Shown here: positions 20,366 to 30,838 of the stretch, one piece after another | How positions within the stretch are numbered: position 1 is the first letter of the stretch | Layout of the letters: each line of letters opens with the position of its first letter | Assembly (NCBI GenBank): GCA_019752235.1 | Contig: JAIEMI010000241.1 | Location: 1 to 32,623 of the forward strand | Source: Rhodospirillaceae bacterium | Lineage (GTDB): Bacteria; Pseudomonadota; Alphaproteobacteria; Rhodospirillales; Rhodospirillaceae | Direction of reading: 5' to 3' | Length of the DNA: 32,623 bases | Translations under genes and position numbers: made by a program | Notes under the pieces: generated by a model | What the model was told of the DNA's origin: nothing | Databases searched by the model: none | What the model saw: the letters and a program-made list of their open reading frames with translations, nothing else

Positions 20366-21796
20366 ATGCTGTTTAACTCATTCGGCTTTCTCGGCTTCTT
20401 TGCCGCTGTCGCGATTCTCTATTACCTAGCGCCGCACCGCTGGCGCTGGGTGCTGCTGCTGATCGCCAGCTACTACTTCTATTCCGCCTTCGACCTGAAA
20501 TACCTGCTGCTGCTGGGCTTCTCGACGCTGGCGGCATACGGCGGCGCGCTGTGGATCGGCAGGGGCGGCGGCAAGGCCGCGCTCACCATTGGCGTGCTCG
20601 TGCAGCTTTCGGTGCTGTTCGTCTTTAAGTATTTCGATTTTTTCGCCGGCGCCATCGAAGACGCCATGCTGTCCTTCAATGTCGTCAGCGAAGCCATTGC
20701 GCTGCCGCGTTTAAAGCTATTGTTGCCCGCGGGGCTGTCCTTCTACGTCTTCTCCGCCATCAGCTATCAAGTCGACGTACATCGCGGCACGGTTCCGGCG
20801 GAAAGCCACCTCGGCAAGCTCGCGGTCTACATCGCCTTCTTTCCGAAGCTGCTGGCCGGTCCTATCGAGCGCGCCGGTACGTTCCTCGGCCAGCTGAATA
20901 CGCCGGTGGCCTTCAGCGCGGCGGGCGTCACGGCGGGCCTACAGCTGATGGCCTGGGGCCTGTTCAAGAAGGTCGTGATCGCCGACCGCTTGGCGGCCTT
21001 TGTCGACGCGGGCTTCACCAATCCGGCTTTTCAGTCGCCGGTCACCGTGCTGATCGCGGTTTATTTCTACGCCTTCCAGATTTACTGCGATTTCTCGGGC
21101 TATTCCGACATCGCCATCGGCGCGGCGCTGGTGCTGGGCTTCCGCCTGATGGAAAACTTCAAGCGCGCTTATCTCGCGCGCTCGGTGCCGGAATTCTGGA
21201 ACAGCCGCTGGCATATTTCCCTGGCGCGCTGGTTCCGCGACTACCTTTACATCCCGCTGGGCGGCAACCGCGTCGCCAAGTGGCGCCAATATATCAACGT
21301 CATGATCGTCTTCCTGGTCAGCGGCCTGTGGCATGGCGCCAACTGGACCTTCATCATCTGGGGCGGCCTCAACGGCCTCTATCAGATCATCCACGGCCTG
21401 TTGTCCGCGCCGCGCCGCATTTTCACCAGGATGCCGGCTTGGCTGTCGACGTTCCTGGCGATCTTCATCACCTTCCACGCGGTCGCGCTGGCCTGGGTGT
21501 TCTTCCGCGCCACGTCGGTCAAATCCGCCTGGGCGGTGCTGACCAAGATTTACGGCGCGATCCCGCAGTTGCCGACGCTGGTGAAGGGCTACACCTTCAG
21601 CGGCGAGTTCTACCTGTCCATCGGTCTGATCGTTTTCCTCATGACCGTGGAAATCTTCGACGAACGTAAGCCGGTCTCCCAACGCCTTCTGGCCATGCCT
21701 CGCGCGGTGCGCTGGGCGTTCTATTACGCCGTGATCTTCGCCATTCTGGTGATCGGCGTCTGGAACACCAAAGGCTTCGTCTACATGTCGTTCTAA
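20366..21796 (+). CDS. AlgI-like MBOAT family O-acyltransferase
   Basis: This 476-residue integral membrane protein has about ten hydrophobic segments. It starts MLFNSFGFLGFF, as AlgI-type proteins do. It carries the family blocks YFYSAFDLKYLLLL, FYVFSAISYQVDV, FPKLLAGPIERAG, QIYCDFSGYSDIAIG, FWNSRWHISLARWFRDYLYIPLGG and SGLWHGANWTFIIWG; the last contains the catalytic His. Relatives carry acetyl groups across the inner membrane to acetylate alginate, cellulose, teichoic acid or other glycans with the help of a periplasmic SGNH/DltD-like partner, which follows here. No polysaccharide synthesis genes are present, so the acceptor is unknown. The best ribosome binding site, GGGGGAAG, sits before an overlapping seven-codon ORF (20353-20376) whose stop lies just inside this gene. 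Confidence 0.92.
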   Translation: MLFNSFGFLGFFAAVAILYYLAPHRWRWVLLLIASYYFYSAFDLKYLLLLGFSTLAAYGGALWIGRGGGKAALTIGVLVQLSVLFVFKYFDFFAGAIEDAMLSFNVVSEAIALPRLKLLLPAGLSFYVFSAISYQVDVHRGTVPAESHLGKLAVYIAFFPKLLAGPIERAGTFLGQLNTPVAFSAAGVTAGLQLMAWGLFKKVVIADRLAAFVDAGFTNPAFQSPVTVLIAVYFYAFQIYCDFSGYSDIAIGAALVLGFRLMENFKRAYLARSVPEFWNSRWHISLARWFRDYLYIPLGGNRVAKWRQYINVMIVFLVSGLWHGANWTFIIWGGLNGLYQIIHGLLSAPRRIFTRMPAWLSTFLAIFITFHAVALAWVFFRATSVKSAWAVLTKIYGAIPQLPTLVKGYTFSGEFYLSIGLIVFLMTVEIFDERKPVSQRLLAMPRAVRWAFYYAVIFAILVIGVWNTKGFVYMSF

Positions 21797-21808
21797 GAGA
21801 GTGCGGTC

Positions 21809-22810
21809 ATGATCTCGCAAGATCTCAACAAGGAACTGACCATCGCGGAGGCCGCGCAGGCTTCTGATTCCATGACTTGGAAAAAGGCATGGGCGATTTT
21901 CGTGGCCGTCGGCGTCGTTCTCTATGTCGCGGCGTATGTGCACGCCGAGCGTCTGGTGATGACCTATGGCCAGCACAGCCGCTGGTTCATGACCGCCACG
22001 GCGCCGAAGACGGACTACGACATCGTCATCCTGGGCGCGTCGCACGCCATGCCCTTCGCCTACGACGATATGAACCGGCGTCTGGAAGAGGCGACCGGCG
22101 CGTCGATCATCAATTTGTCCATCGAGGGCGGCGGCATCGTTCCCGCGCGCTTTAACCTCGACTATTTCCTGGCCGGTCACACCACCAAAAACGTCGTCTA
22201 CGTTTTGGATTCTTTCGTGTTTTATGCGCGCCAGTGGAACGAGGATCGCATCAACGATCCCAAGCTGACCAGGCGCGCGCCCTTCGATCCGGCGCTGGTG
22301 GCCACAATGTGGAAGTATCCGGCGGCGCGCGATCTGATCCCCGGTTATGTCTCGGGCTTCTACAAGATCAATAATGCCGATCGTTACGCGCTGGACGTGG
22401 CCGAGAACGAAGGCAAGGCCTTTGATAAGGTCTACAAGCCGAATAACGCCATCGACCGCCAGCGCCTGAAGTATCTGTTTCCTGCGGAGATCGATCAGGA
22501 TGTGATGAACGGCTATCTTGCGTCGTTCAAGGAGATGGCGGAGACACTCCACCAGCGCGGCATCAAGCTCACGGTGATCCGCACGCCGCTGCCCGCGCGC
22601 GTGTCGCAAAAGCTCACGGGCGAAGCCGAGTTCAACGCGAAGATCGAGGAAATCCTGCGGCCCTATGGCTTCGCAATGCACGATTTCTCAGGCGTCGATA
22701 ACGATGAAGGGCTGTATTACGACACCGACCACTTGAACCGCGCCGGCGTCACCAACTTCATGAACAACCACTTGGTGGATTTGCTGAAGAGTCTCTCGCC
22801 GCAGTCATAA
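21809..22810 (+). CDS. SGNH/AlgJ-like partner protein of the MBOAT acyltransferase
   Basis: A 333-residue protein 12 bases after the MBOAT gene, with AAGAGAG before its ATG. One membrane helix (about 27-45, KAWAIFVAVGVVLYVAAYV) anchors it with the rest in the periplasm. SGNH features are GASHA (about 75-79, with Ser in the nucleophile position) and the late YYDTDHLNRAG, which gives the Asp-x-x-His-like pair as DTDH. The INLSIEGGG block would be the Gly/Asn part. Such proteins move the acyl group from the MBOAT protein onto a glycan. The same-strand spacing indicates co-translation. The last bases overlap the convergent YkgJ-type gene (stop at 22805). Confidence 0.78.
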   Translation: MISQDLNKELTIAEAAQASDSMTWKKAWAIFVAVGVVLYVAAYVHAERLVMTYGQHSRWFMTATAPKTDYDIVILGASHAMPFAYDDMNRRLEEATGASIINLSIEGGGIVPARFNLDYFLAGHTTKNVVYVLDSFVFYARQWNEDRINDPKLTRRAPFDPALVATMWKYPAARDLIPGYVSGFYKINNADRYALDVAENEGKAFDKVYKPNNAIDRQRLKYLFPAEIDQDVMNGYLASFKEMAETLHQRGIKLTVIRTPLPARVSQKLTGEAEFNAKIEEILRPYGFAMHDFSGVDNDEGLYYDTDHLNRAGVTNFMNNHLVDLLKSLSPQS

Positions 22811-23614
22811 GGTCGGCGCGATATTCGCCGCGAGTTCTTCGATCATATTGTCGAACGGCGTGCCGGCGCGTGTCCCGGAGCCGACTTCGACGGCCGCGAA
22901 TACATCCTCGCCCGCCAGCCAGCGCTCTTCGCTGTCGGCGGAAACGACGGCCGCGGCCAGCGCGCCGCTCCAGTCCAGGCTGCGGTAGGGCAGCCCCACC
23001 AGTTTCAGGGCGGCCGAGAGAATGGCGGCCGTGGCTGTGCAGACGCTGTTGTATTCCAGCAGGAAGGGCGGGTTCTCTTCCTTGCCTTCGATGTAAATCC
23101 GAAAGCAGACGTCGGCGGACGTCGATACACATCCGCGGCAGGTCAGGGGGCGCATGGCATGGACCGAACAGATATCGGCTTCCAGCAGCGCGCAGGGGAC
23201 TTTGGACTTCCAGCGTTCATGCTGGGCGATCTTCGAGGTGGCCGCATAGGTTTCCGTGATGCGCGCGGCGACGCCGTCCCGGGAGCGCGCGTGCCGGGCC
23301 ACACGGAAGGCTTCCGCCGGGATAATCGTGACAAAGGTATTGCAGCAGTGGGCGCACCCTTTCGCGCAGGCCACCGGCGGCGGCTTCAGGGAGGGCAGAG
23401 TGCGTTCGTAAAGGGTTTGGGCGAATGTGGCGGCTTCGGAGGCGCGGTGGGGGCGGGTTGTGTCGCGCAGCAGGCCCACCAGATGGCGGACATTGGCCTC
23501 AAAGGGGCGCGGCCCCCGGTTCAGGACCAGCGGTTTGCCGATCCATTTGGCGTCCTCGCGCTGGATGCGGCGCTTTTCAGCGCGATCCAGAGGTTGTCTC
23601 CCCAATCCAGCCAT
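22805..23614 (-). CDS. YkgJ-family cysteine-cluster protein
   Basis: The ATG at 23612-23614 is chosen for GGAGGGACACGA directly upstream, giving 269 residues; a longer frame exists without a site. The metal-binding cluster CAKGCAHCC (about 80-88) and later cysteines in VPCALLEADICSVHAMRPLTCRGC match the UPF0153/YkgJ family, which is thought to bind an Fe or Zn centre. A further Cys follows in SADVCFRIYI. The N-terminal 60 residues are basic and may bind nucleic acid or a partner. No enzyme function is established for the family. It overlaps the end of the SGNH-like gene by six bases, tail to tail. Confidence 0.82.
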   Translation of the reverse strand: MAGLGRQPLDRAEKRRIQREDAKWIGKPLVLNRGPRPFEANVRHLVGLLRDTTRPHRASEAATFAQTLYERTLPSLKPPPVACAKGCAHCCNTFVTIIPAEAFRVARHARSRDGVAARITETYAATSKIAQHERWKSKVPCALLEADICSVHAMRPLTCRGCVSTSADVCFRIYIEGKEENPPFLLEYNSVCTATAAILSAALKLVGLPYRSLDWSGALAAAVVSADSEERWLAGEDVFAAVEVGSGTRAGTPFDNMIEELAANIAPTL

Positions 23615-23715
23615 TCGTGTCCCTCCGGGACGGACTTTAGCCATGCTTTTGCAGCCCCGCCAACCCTCTGTTTCGGCGCTTTTGTAGGTCTCTTGGGCGT
23701 GATAAACCCCGCGCC

Positions 23716-25620
<1,905 letters not shown>

Positions 25621-25635
25621 GGGGAGGGGTCGCGT

Positions 25636-26619
25636 ATGAAAGCGGTGTTGTGCAAGCAGTTCTGCCAACCGGACGGTCTTGTCATTGAAGACGTTCCCGC
25701 CCTGAAGCCCGGCAAGGGCCAGGTGGTGGTCAGCGTCAAGGCCGCGGGCGTCAACTTCGCCGACTCTCTCATCATCCAGGGAAAGTATCAGTTCAAGCCG
25801 GCTTTCCCGTTCTCTCCGGGCCTTGAGTGCGCGGGCGTGATCCGCGACGTGGGCGAGGGCGTGACCCTGTTCAAGCCGGGCGACCGTGTCATGGCGCACT
25901 CCATTGCTTCGGGCGGTTTCGCCGAGGAACTGGTGATCGAGACCGGCCTCGTGTTTCACATTCCGCCGCGGATGGATTTCACCGTCGCCGGCGGATTTTT
26001 CATCACCTACGGCACGTCGCATCATGCCTTGAAGGATCGTGCGCAGCTAAAACCCGGCGAAACCCTGCTGGTGCTGGGCGCGGCGGGCGGCGTCGGTCTG
26101 ACGGCGGTGGAACTCGGTAAAGTCATGGGCGCGCGCGTCATCGCGGCGGCCTCGACCGACGAGAAGCTGGCGCTGTGCAAGAAATACGGCGCCGACGACG
26201 TGATCAATTATTCCAAGGAAGACCTGCGCGAGAAGATGAAGGAACTGACCGGCGGCAAGGGCGTGGACGTGGTCTATGATCCCGTCGGCGGCGCGCTGGC
26301 GGAACCGGCCATCCGCGGCCTCGCACCCGGTGGACGTTTCCTGGTGATCGGCTTCGCGGCGGGCGACATTCCGAAGATACCCATCAATCTCGTGCTCATC
26401 AAACGCTCGGCCATCGTCGGCGTGTTCTACGGCAACTGGGTGCTGGCCAACGAAGCCATCGCCCGCGCCAATTTCAAGGAACTCATGGATTGGTACGGCG
26501 CCGGCAAGCTGAAACCCCACGTCTCGAAGATTTTCCCCATGACCGAAGCCGCCGACGCCATCAGCCATGTGGCCGGGCGAAAGGTTGAAGGCAAAGTTGT
26601 CGTGGAGATTGGGCGGTAA
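25636..26619 (+). CDS. NADPH:quinone oxidoreductase family protein (zinc-free MDR)
   Basis: This 327-residue protein belongs to the medium-chain dehydrogenase superfamily, quinone reductase branch. The N-terminal GroES-like domain holds AAGVNFADSLIIQGKYQ and FPFSPGLECAGVI. The Rossmann domain starts LGAAGGVGLTAVELGKVMGARVIAAAS, followed by GADDVINYSKEDL. The catalytic zinc cysteines and structural-zinc lobe are missing, as is usual in this branch. It reduces quinones or enones with NADPH in the cytoplasm. GGGGAGGGG gives a strong start 15 bases after the ABC-F gene, so the two are probably one transcript. Confidence 0.92.
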   Translation: MKAVLCKQFCQPDGLVIEDVPALKPGKGQVVVSVKAAGVNFADSLIIQGKYQFKPAFPFSPGLECAGVIRDVGEGVTLFKPGDRVMAHSIASGGFAEELVIETGLVFHIPPRMDFTVAGGFFITYGTSHHALKDRAQLKPGETLLVLGAAGGVGLTAVELGKVMGARVIAAASTDEKLALCKKYGADDVINYSKEDLREKMKELTGGKGVDVVYDPVGGALAEPAIRGLAPGGRFLVIGFAAGDIPKIPINLVLIKRSAIVGVFYGNWVLANEAIARANFKELMDWYGAGKLKPHVSKIFPMTEAADAISHVAGRKVEGKVVVEIGR

Positions 26620-26667
26620 AACGCCACCGCCTTAACGCGCGGACGGATGGATTGCAGCCGTAATGAA

Positions 26668-27780
26668 TTACTCCGCCTCGACAACCTTATTCAGCTGTTC
26701 CACGGCATCCGAGAATTCGTTCAGGATGTCGTAAATCAACTGCTTCACGGTGGTCTCTTCATTCATCTGGCCGACCACTTGGCCCACGGGCGGGCTCATA
26801 TAGGAGATGGCCTTGCCGCGGTTGATGCGCAGGCGCGCTTCCATGGTGACAATGGTTTGCAGCGGCATGGGCAGGTAGGGCGGGGCGCCCGGCTTTTCCC
26901 AGGCCTCGGTCAACTTGCTGCGCAGAACACGCGCCGGTTTTCCGGTGCGGCTCTTGGACTGGATGGCGTCCTCGGGCTTGCCGCGGAACAGCGCTTCTTT
27001 TTCTTCCGGCAGTAGATCGCTCTGCTTGGTGCCCAGCCAGATGGAGCCGCACCAGATGCCTGCGGCGCCCAGGGCCAAAGCGGCGGCCATCTGTTTGCCG
27101 CGGCCGATGCCGCCCGCCGCCAGTACCGGCAAATCGCCGACCGCATCGATTACCGCCGGCCATAGGACCATGGAGCTGATGGAGCCGGTATGCCCGCCGG
27201 CTTCCGAGCCTTGCGCCACGATCATGTCCACGCCGGCTTCCTTCTGCCGAATGGCGTGCTCCGGCTTGCCCACCAGCGCGCCGACCTTGATGCCGCGGCT
27301 GTGCATGCGCTCGATCTGCTCCTTGGAGGGCGTGCCGAGCGCGTTGACGACCATTTTAATGGGGTGTTCCAGGCAGACATCGAACAGCGCTTCGCTCTCC
27401 TCGCGCGTCATGTTCACCTTGGTCACTTCCTTGCGGATCATTTCTTCGGCTTCACCGGGCGGCAGGGGCGGTACGCCGGCGTCGTCCAGCAGCTTGCGCA
27501 GGAACAGTGTCTGCGCCTGGGGCAGGGCGTTGAGATCGACCTTCACCTCGCCCAGGGCGACATGTTTGTTGGGCATGAGGACATCGACGCCATAGGGCTT
27601 GCCGCCGATATGGTCGTCGATCCACCTCAGCTCTTCCTTGAGCTGTTCCTTGGTGTAATAGCCCGCGCCCAGGCAGCCGAAGCCGCCGGCCTTTGAAACC
27701 TCCACCACGACGTCGCGGCAATGAGAGAACGCAAAAATCGGAACATCAATGCCGAGCATTGTGGTGGCGGCGGTACGCAT
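26668..27780 (-). CDS. Nitronate monooxygenase-family flavoprotein (NMO/2-nitropropane dioxygenase)
   Basis: A 370-residue TIM-barrel FMN protein. It includes the phosphate-binding GGIGRGKQMAAALALGAAGIWCGS, the AQGSEAGGHTG stretch with the catalytic His, and an N-terminal FAFSHCRDVVVEVSKAGGFGCLG that replaces the usual GG(M/V)-AGVS-PELAAAVSNAGGLG segment. It would oxidise nitronates or act as an enoyl-type reductase; family assignment is firmer than substrate. The start is well set by GGGAGGAA upstream. The C-terminal 60 residues (YMSPPVGQVVGQMNEETTV...) are a common tail in alphaproteobacterial members. It is convergent with the quinone reductase gene. Confidence 0.88.
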   Translation of the reverse strand: MRTAATTMLGIDVPIFAFSHCRDVVVEVSKAGGFGCLGAGYYTKEQLKEELRWIDDHIGGKPYGVDVLMPNKHVALGEVKVDLNALPQAQTLFLRKLLDDAGVPPLPPGEAEEMIRKEVTKVNMTREESEALFDVCLEHPIKMVVNALGTPSKEQIERMHSRGIKVGALVGKPEHAIRQKEAGVDMIVAQGSEAGGHTGSISSMVLWPAVIDAVGDLPVLAAGGIGRGKQMAAALALGAAGIWCGSIWLGTKQSDLLPEEKEALFRGKPEDAIQSKSRTGKPARVLRSKLTEAWEKPGAPPYLPMPLQTIVTMEARLRINRGKAISYMSPPVGQVVGQMNEETTVKQLIYDILNEFSDAVEQLNKVVEAE

Positions 27781-27967
27781 AGCAAAATTCCTCCCGTGAC
27801 CCGGACGAATGGCGTCCGGAACTGTTCATCTATTTGAATATCTTAAGTCCGTACATGAACTTTAAGCCCCCCATGTAGGGAGCGCAACGGCTGTCCTTTC
27901 GCTGGACATCGGAATGATCGCGCCGTGTTAGTTTATGGGCGGTATTTGATTCGGGGAGGATCATGTC

Positions 27968-30067
27968 ATGTCGGTGATTTTGCGCGGCTTTGGCGTTGCG
28001 GCCTTGGCTTTGGTGATGGTGGCGGGCTGCGACGGCGGCAAAACGCAAAACAGCGCGCAGAACCCGCCGGGCAAGGAATGGCCGCTCCATGATGGTCATC
28101 TCGGCAACTCGCGCTATTCGACCCTGAAAGAGATCAACACCGCTAACGTCAAAAGTTTGGGCGGAGCGTGGAAAACCGAGCTGAAGGGCGGCGTCTCGCG
28201 CACCGCGCCGGTCATCGAGAACGGGCTGATGTTCATCGCCTCGGGCGGCATACGCCTCGCGGCCGGGATCTCGCCGGAGAAAAGCTCCGAGATGTCGGCC
28301 ATGGCGGGTGGCGGCACGGTTGACGCCGCCGCGGCGGGCGGCATTTACGCGCTGAATGCTAAAACCGGCGACGTGGTTTGGCATTATGTGCCCAAGGGTC
28401 CGGGCGTTTCCACGTTGATCAAGGGCGCCGGCGCCGGTGACGGCAAAGTATTTGTCGGCTTGTCGGACGCCTATGTCGCCGCCGTCGATCAGAAGACCGG
28501 CAAGGAAGTGTGGAACATGCTGGCGGGCGCGGACCCGCTGCCGCCCGGCGAATTTATCGCTGCGGCTCCCATGTATGCCGAAGGCACGGTGCTGGTGGGT
28601 ATCGGCAGCGGCGATGCTGGCATAAGTGGCCGTACAGTTGCGATGGATGCCAAGACCGGTGCGAAGCTCTGGGAATTCCGTTCCATTCCCGGCCCCGGCG
28701 AAGCGGGCCATGAGACCTGGCCGCAAGATACCGACGCGTGGAAGCGCGGCGGCGGCGGGGTTTGGGCCAACATGTCCGTCGATCCTGAACTCGGCTTGGT
28801 CTACTTCGGCACCGGTAATGCCTTTCCGATGCAAGGCGGCGAGGTGCGGGCCGGGGACAACCTCTACACCGCGTCATTGCTCGCGGTCGATCTGAAGACC
28901 GGCAAGTACCGTTGGCACTATCAGTTCACCCGCCACGAAGTATGGGAGTCCGATATTGGCGCGCCCACGGTGCTCTATGACGCGGTGATCGACGGCAAAA
29001 CCGTTCCGGCCATCGCCGCCATGCGCATGGACGGCAACATCCTCATGTTCGATCGGGCCACCGGCAAGCCGCTGCAGGAAATGGAAGACCGTCCGGTGCG
29101 TCAGGTCGAGCGTATGCACACCGCCAAGACCCAGCCGTTTCCGAAGAATGCCGATCAGATCGGCTTCGCCTGCGCCCAGCCGGATTTGAATCCAAAAGGC
29201 TTTGTGTTGGGCTGTTTCTTCGACGCGGTGGATTACACCGATCCAAATATCATCCTGCCGGGCAGCGCCACGCGCTTTGCTCCCATGAGCTACAATCCGG
29301 AAACCAAGCAGTTCTACATCACGGGTGCGGTGTCCTCGGGCTGGGCGCGCCGCGCCAAAAATCCGTACTACTTCAGCGGCGGCAGCACGCCGGTGCCGGG
29401 CATCAAGACCTACGGCCTGTTGGTGGCCTTCGACGCGGCCACGCATAAGATTACGTGGCAAAAGCAAATGCCGCGCCCGATCTCCAACGGCAGCGGCGCC
29501 ATGACCACGGCGGGCGGGCTGCTGTTCCACGGCGAGCCCGACGGCAACTTCCAGGCCTACGACCTCAAGAACGGTGATCTGCTGTGGCAATTCCAAACCG
29601 GTTCGCCGGCCGTGGCGCCCGCGTCCACCTACGAGATCGACGGCAAGCAATACGTCGCCATTATCTCGGACTCCCATGTCTGGAGCTTCGCGGCGGGCGG
29701 CGCGCTGGAACAGGCGCCGGCGCGTGAAATGATGGCCGAGGGCTCGGGCTTCAGCGGGCGTATCGTCACCACCAATGAGATCAAGATGGGCGAGGAGCAG
29801 GAGAGCACCATCGCGCGCGGTGTCGACGAGAAATTCCTGGACGAATACGCCCTGGTGCCCAAGCGTGCCAAGACCGAGACCGGCGCGAAGGTCACCTGGG
29901 TCAACACCACCACGCTGACGCGCGACGCCACCGCACAGGACGGTTCCTGGACCACGGGCCCCATCGCGCCCGGTAAGTCCGCCACGCTGACCTTCGACAA
30001 GCCCGGCACCTACGTCTACACGTCGAAGGCTCATCCGTGGATTTATGGTGAGCTGACCATCGAGTAG
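27968..30067 (+). CDS. Lipoprotein quinoprotein (PQQ) dehydrogenase with degenerate cupredoxin tail
   Basis: This 699-residue protein starts with a lipoprotein signal, VAGC (18-21), with Asp at +2, which in E. coli rules keeps lipoproteins at the inner membrane. Residues about 40-600 are an eight-bladed PQQ propeller: WPLHDGHLGNSRYSTL, repeated TGKxxW blade motifs, GTGN with Asn284, and Asp297 in AGDN at the catalytic aspartate position. Asp216 replaces the usual PQQ-binding Glu, and the vicinal CysCys of methanol/ethanol dehydrogenases is absent. Residues 636-699 look like a plastocyanin-type domain, but three of its four copper ligands are replaced (Arg652, Ser686, Ile692; only His689 remains). 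It would oxidise an alcohol or sugar at the periplasmic face. Starts after GGGGAGGATCATGTC. Confidence 0.86.
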   Translation: MSVILRGFGVAALALVMVAGCDGGKTQNSAQNPPGKEWPLHDGHLGNSRYSTLKEINTANVKSLGGAWKTELKGGVSRTAPVIENGLMFIASGGIRLAAGISPEKSSEMSAMAGGGTVDAAAAGGIYALNAKTGDVVWHYVPKGPGVSTLIKGAGAGDGKVFVGLSDAYVAAVDQKTGKEVWNMLAGADPLPPGEFIAAAPMYAEGTVLVGIGSGDAGISGRTVAMDAKTGAKLWEFRSIPGPGEAGHETWPQDTDAWKRGGGGVWANMSVDPELGLVYFGTGNAFPMQGGEVRAGDNLYTASLLAVDLKTGKYRWHYQFTRHEVWESDIGAPTVLYDAVIDGKTVPAIAAMRMDGNILMFDRATGKPLQEMEDRPVRQVERMHTAKTQPFPKNADQIGFACAQPDLNPKGFVLGCFFDAVDYTDPNIILPGSATRFAPMSYNPETKQFYITGAVSSGWARRAKNPYYFSGGSTPVPGIKTYGLLVAFDAATHKITWQKQMPRPISNGSGAMTTAGGLLFHGEPDGNFQAYDLKNGDLLWQFQTGSPAVAPASTYEIDGKQYVAIISDSHVWSFAAGGALEQAPAREMMAEGSGFSGRIVTTNEIKMGEEQESTIARGVDEKFLDEYALVPKRAKTETGAKVTWVNTTTLTRDATAQDGSWTTGPIAPGKSATLTFDKPGTYVYTSKAHPWIYGELTIE

Positions 30068-30096
30068 AAGGCCCCACCTTCTCGCCGCGACACCGC

Positions 30097-30234
30097 TGTC
30101 GTCCCCGCGCAAGCGGGGATCCATTTCTCATCCGCACGAGCCGGAGTATGTTGCACAATGGATCCCCGGGCACGCGGTAAACGCGCGCCAACTTAAAGTT
30201 TGCCGGCCTTCCGCCGGCAAGCGCGGGGATGACA
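30097..30234. repeat. 138-base intergenic palindromic repeat, family member 2
   Basis: The ends TGTCGTCCCCGCGC (30097-30110) and GCGCGGGGATGACA (30221-30234) are inverted with one mismatch. The inner pair is GGGGATCCATT (30115-30125) and AATGGATCCCC (30157-30167). A further hairpin TTGCCGG/CCGGCAA lies at 30200-30220. Length and nested design match the element at 20118-20252, so the two belong to the same type of repeat. It separates the quinoprotein gene from the next gene. Confidence 0.75.
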
Positions 30235-30259
30235 ATTAGGGTTGCTGAGGGAGAGCACG

Positions 30260-30739
30260 ATGGTGGACGTGGACGCGAGAATGACGGCGCTGGAACAGCG
30301 TGTACGGCAATTGGAAGACCAAGTCGCCATCTACCAGATCCTCAGCACCTATGGTGCGGCTGCCGACGGCGCGTCGCACAAAGCCATGACCGAGCTGTGG
30401 ACCGACGACGCGGTCTATGACGCTCAGATCGTGGCCTTCCGCGGCAAGGCCGAAATCCTGGCCATGCTCAAGAGCGACATGCATCAGCAGATCATCACCG
30501 GCGGTGCGGCGCATGTCATCGGCATGCCGTCCGTGAGCATCCATGGCGATACCGCGGTGGCGACCTGCTGCGCGCGCCTGTACCGCAAGGACGGCGACAG
30601 CTACCGCGCCTGGCGCGTCACGGCCTGCCGCTGGGATCTCGTCCGCACGGCCAAGGGCTGGCGCATCAAAAGCCGCGTGAACAAATTGCTGAACGGCGAC
30701 GAGGATGCGCGCGAACTGCTGCGCAGCGGGATCGAGTAG
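30260..30739 (+). CDS. NTF2-fold / SnoaL-like domain protein
   Basis: The ATG at 30260 is chosen for GAGGGAG just upstream; an earlier TTG is possible. The 159-residue product starts with a short coiled coil (MTALEQRVRQLEDQVAIYQIL) and continues as a SnoaL-like cone-shaped fold: YGAAADGASHKAMTELWTDDAVYD, VIGMPSVSIHGDTAVATCCARLY, and WRVTACRWDLVRTAKGWRIKSRV. The coiled coil followed by helix 1 is typical of the SnoaL_4 type seen in cyclase, isomerase and dehydratase-like proteins. Substrate is unknown. It lies just after the palindromic repeat, so it probably has its own start of transcription. Confidence 0.8.
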   Translation: MVDVDARMTALEQRVRQLEDQVAIYQILSTYGAAADGASHKAMTELWTDDAVYDAQIVAFRGKAEILAMLKSDMHQQIITGGAAHVIGMPSVSIHGDTAVATCCARLYRKDGDSYRAWRVTACRWDLVRTAKGWRIKSRVNKLLNGDEDARELLRSGIE

Positions 30740-30774
30740 AGCCTCGCGCCGAAAAGTGGTCTTCGGGTTTTCGG

Positions 30775-30791
30775 GCCGGTCGAAGACCGGC
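30775..30791. terminator. Hairpin between convergent genes
   Basis: GCCGGTC (30775-30781) and GACCGGC (30785-30791) are a perfect seven-pair stem with a GAA loop, between the NTF2-fold gene stop (30739) and the stop of the convergent gene (30839). No T-run follows on either strand, so its role as terminator is only likely by position. Confidence 0.35.
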
Positions 30792-30838
30792 ATACTTAAG
30801 ATGCGCACCTTCCGCGCGCGCGATGCGGTCAAAAAATA

